NCBI GenBank assembly: GCA_003152795.1
Contig: PMBA01000326.1
Span: 13,939-30,766, forward strand
DNA from: Acidobacteriaceae bacterium
GTDB lineage: Bacteria; Acidobacteriota; Terriglobia; Terriglobales; Acidobacteriaceae
DNA length: 16,828 nucleotides
Direction of reading: 5' to 3'
Notes under the pieces: generated by a model
Database searches by the model: none
What the model saw: only the letters and a program-made list of their open reading frames with translations
Told to the model about the DNA's origin: nothing
Position numbers and translations under genes: made by a program
In this document: one piece after another, positions 15,255-16,828 of the stretch
Layout of the letters: each line of letters starts with the position of its first letter
Position numbering within the stretch: position 1 is the first letter of the stretch

Positions 15255-16124
15255 TTACAAGTTCCGCAGTATTCTTCGCGCCGACAGGTGAGCTCCGGTG
15301 AGGAGCAGCATTCCCGACAGGAAGGCCCAGAACATGAGGCTGACCGAGATGGCGAACGGGCCATACACTTCCGCGAAATTGAGGTGGGGCAGGGCGAAGA
15401 TATAAGCGTACTTCAGCGCCTCGGAGAGCAAACCCATGAGTATTGCCGCTGGCAGAACTGCCTTGGCCGAAACCTTGCCGTTGGGCAACAGCCAGTAGAC
15501 GAGAAAGAAGATGGCGATGCTGGCGAGGATGGAAAAGATCTTCATGGTGACGAAGTCCACCAGTTGCACATACCAGGCGCCGTAGCCATGCAGCGCACTC
15601 TTTACGATGGCGACGTTTCCGGCGGTCAATCCTACCGAGAGGAGGGCGAGCGATCCGCAGGCAAACACCAGTGCGAGCGACATCAGCTGATTTCCCAGGT
15701 AGGAGCGGTTGTTGCGAAATCCCCAGACGCGGTTGAGGGCAACTTCGAGCGGCAGAAAGATTCCGGTGGAAGTAATGAGGAGCATGACGAGGGAAAACAC
15801 TTGCGCCCGATGGTGCGCGCCGACGAGCGCATTCAGGTTCCGGATGACGAATTCCTGTCCGGTCGGAACGTAGTCGCGCAACAGGTTTTCCACGACGCCA
15901 TACATCAGCTGGGAATGAAAGACGTAGCGGATCAGGGTCATGAGCAATAGCAGGAACGGAAAGAAGGACAGAATGGAGTTGGCGGCAACGGAGAAGGCAA
16001 AGGTGTGGACTTCGGTCCGGAGCAGGTAGCGCGCCATGGAGCGCATCATGCCTTCGGCCGGAGCGGCGTGATACTCGGCCGCGCCCTGTTTGTCTGAAAG
16101 CTGGATGGGAGTGAGCGAAGACAC
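15255..16124 (-). CDS. YihY/BrkB family integral membrane protein
   Basis: About 289 residues, with six hydrophobic segments spread over the length, typical of the YihY/BrkB family (once mis-called RNase BN). Recognisable family blocks are AFSVAANSILSFFPFLLLLM near the N terminus, IFLPLEVALNRVWGFRNNRSY in the middle, FFLVYWLLPNGKVSAKAVLPAA, and YGPFAISVSLMFWAFLSGMLLLTGAHLSA at the end. The biochemical role of the family is not established; transport or envelope stability has been proposed. The start is uncertain: TTG 16196, GTG 16124 or ATG 16049/16046 are all in frame. I give GTG 16124 as a middle choice; an AT-rich promoter-like stretch at 16132-16148 argues against 16196. It is probably cotranscribed with the PP2C gene downstream. 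Confidence 0.85.
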   Translation of the reverse strand: MSSLTPIQLSDKQGAAEYHAAPAEGMMRSMARYLLRTEVHTFAFSVAANSILSFFPFLLLLMTLIRYVFHSQLMYGVVENLLRDYVPTGQEFVIRNLNALVGAHHRAQVFSLVMLLITSTGIFLPLEVALNRVWGFRNNRSYLGNQLMSLALVFACGSLALLSVGLTAGNVAIVKSALHGYGAWYVQLVDFVTMKIFSILASIAIFFLVYWLLPNGKVSAKAVLPAAILMGLLSEALKYAYIFALPHLNFAEVYGPFAISVSLMFWAFLSGMLLLTGAHLSARRILRNL

Positions 16125-16131
16125 TGGTTTC

Positions 16132-16148
16132 TCAAATATTATCAAATA
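16132..16148 (-). promoter_or_regulatory. AT-rich direct repeat TATTTGA-TAA-TATTTGA with -10-like core
   Basis: On the minus strand two TATTTGA copies are spaced with a 10-bp period and enclose TGATAATAT, an extended -10-like element (TAATAT at 16141-16136). In a GC-rich window this AT-rich block is conspicuous. It may be the promoter and/or an operator of the YihY/BrkB gene. Confidence 0.4.
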
Positions 16149-16230
16149 CTTACGGCGTTCGGTCGAGGTTCGCAGGTTGCGAGCCTTTTGATTCAATCCG
16201 GGGTCATGTTCGTTTTCAGCAACTTAGCTC

Positions 16231-16258
16231 TTGCCAACCGTGATCTTCCTGCTATTAT
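16231..16258 (+). promoter_or_regulatory. Strong promoter candidate for the cold shock gene
   Basis: TTGCCA (16231-16236) and TATTAT (16253-16258) are 16 bp apart, with TG at 16250-16251 making an extended -10. This is the best promoter match in the window. Transcription from about 16265 would give a leader of roughly 290 nt. A second candidate, TTGACG (16303-16308), 17 bp, GATATC (16326-16331), would start near 16338 and still leave about 215 nt. Confidence 0.55.
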
Positions 16259-16346
16259 CTGGTGCTTCGTCAGCCGAACCGGTTGGCGAGCAACGAGCAG
16301 GATTGACGTTTCTGTGCGGCATTTCGATATCGCGCCTTCGTTTTCG

Positions 16347-16401
16347 CGGCTCCACAGTATTTCGTCGGAGGGCAACCGACCGACGGAATACAGGGGAGCC
16401 G
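16347..16401 (+). ncRNA. Long stem-loop in the csp 5' leader
   Basis: CGGCTCC (16347-16353) pairs with GGAGCCG (16395-16401). After a 3x3 internal loop, GTATTTCGTCGG (16357-16368) pairs with CCGACGGAATAC (16380-16391), leaving an 11-nt apical loop. That is 19 pairs, 18 Watson-Crick and one G-U. It is a candidate regulatory leader element, not a terminator, as there is no T tract and it is far from any gene end. Function is inferred only. Confidence 0.6.
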
Positions 16402-16552
16402 TTTCTGTTGGTGCGGTGCGTTTCCGCGCGGCGACGCCAGAAAAAGTTCTTACCGTCCCTTTGAGGGGGTGTCTTGTATTTGAGTGGTTCACCAGGGCAA
16501 ACAGACAAGAGGCGGAAGAATAATTCTTTGAAGAGTCGAAAGGAGTTTCTTT

Positions 16553-16762
16553 GTGAGAGAGAAGGGTACTGTGAAGTGGTTCAACGGGGCGAAGGGATAC
16601 GGATTCATCCAGCGCTCCACGGGCGAGGATGTGTTCGTCCATTTCTCGGCCATCCAGGAGAACGGCTACCGCTCGCTGAACGAGGGTGAGACCGTCGAGT
16701 TCGATCTGCTGAAAGGCCCGAAGGGCTTCCAGGCGGGCAACGTCGTGCGCGCGGCCGCATAA
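16553..16762 (+). CDS. csp: Cold shock domain protein (CspA family)
   Basis: A 69-residue single cold-shock domain: a five-strand OB fold that binds single-stranded RNA and DNA and melts RNA secondary structure. RNP1 is KGYGFIQ (14-20) and RNP2 is VFVHF (27-31); KWFN, the surface aromatics W9 and F10 and the ending [11 protein letters not shown] are all standard. Start is GTG 16553, supported by AAAGGAG at 16539-16545 with 7-nt spacing; no ATG is available at that position. The nucleotides around the GTG can form a small hairpin (16547-16563) with the start codon in its loop. The long leader, with a 19-pair stem-loop, suggests post-transcriptional control as known for cspA genes. It stands alone, closed by an intrinsic terminator. 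Confidence 0.95.
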   Translation: MREKGTVKWFNGAKGYGFIQRSTGEDVFVHFSAIQENGYRSLNEGETVEFDLLKGPKGFQAGNVVRAAA

Positions 16763-16782
16763 AATTTCTCCAACCAGTTCGC

Positions 16783-16813
16783 AAACCCTCTCGGATGGTC
16801 GAGAGGGTTTTTT
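16783..16813 (+). terminator. Intrinsic terminator after the cold shock gene
   Basis: AAACCCTCTCG (16783-16793) pairs with CGAGAGGGTTT (16800-16810) over 11 bp with a 6-nt loop, and a six-T run ends at 16813. The A run on the other side may let it work for the opposite strand too. Confidence 0.93.
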
Positions 16814-16828
16814 GTTGCGCCGAAACTC

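Larger units (their letters stand above)
16197..16552. other. Gene-free region upstream of the cold shock gene: promoters and structured leader
   Basis: This stretch of about 355 bp contains the two csp promoter candidates, a long stem-loop (16347-16401) and the ribosome site of the csp gene. Open frames here on both strands have no recognisable protein character and overlap the structured elements, so I consider it non-coding. Confidence 0.6.

Noticed and set aside
16193..16642. 149-codon minus-strand open frame over the csp leader
   Set aside because: It runs antisense into the certain cold shock gene and across the stem-loop; composition is not protein-like and no ribosome site is visible.

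Overview
The window looks like a piece of chromosome from a GC-rich, diderm soil-type bacterium, most likely an acidobacterium. This is an inference from gene style: an OmpA-type protein with Ig-like domains, an Asp-box propeller protein, a secreted propeller with C-terminal Ig-like domains, and Tat and Sec exported proteins. No rRNA or tRNA is present to confirm it. I see no prophage, transposase, CRISPR array or defence island. Most genes are ordinary metabolic, envelope or regulatory genes, and the less explained material is mainly in the intergenic DNA.

Layout. Positions 1-38 (minus) hold the first codons of a response regulator. Reading away from it on the plus strand are an OmpA-like envelope protein (335-1984) and an exported 12-Asp-box beta-propeller protein (2134-4134), each closed by a strong intrinsic terminator, followed by a small exported Ala/Lys-rich protein of unknown function (4292-4924). 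Two carbohydrate genes follow on the minus strand: glgC, ADP-glucose synthesis for glycogen (4983-6233), and a UDP-HexNAc 6-dehydrogenase for surface polysaccharide (6396-7754), each with its own extended -10 promoter-like sequence. Divergent from the dehydrogenase is a membrane-anchored DUF218/YdcF-type protein (7934-8518).

The middle holds a 73-residue CDGSH iron-sulfur protein (8628-8849) bracketed by two short tandem repeats of 7-bp or 14-bp period, then a Tat-exported spermidine-dehydrogenase-like flavoprotein (9015-10985) closely followed by a PPOX-fold flavin/F420 protein (11005-11562). A large secreted propeller protein with two Ig-like domains (11812-14052) converges on, and overlaps by 35 bp, a minus-strand pair: a YihY/BrkB membrane protein (upstream) and a membrane-bound SpoIIE-type PP2C phosphatase. 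The window ends with a cold shock protein gene (16553-16762) and its terminator.

The most interesting non-coding element is the roughly 290-nt stretch between a good promoter-like sequence (TTGCCA-16-TATTAT with extended TG) and the cold-shock start codon. It contains a long stem-loop (16347-16401) with 19 pairs, and the GTG start lies in a small predicted hairpin loop, which fits a structured, possibly temperature-responsive 5' leader. No wholly new multi-gene system is evident.
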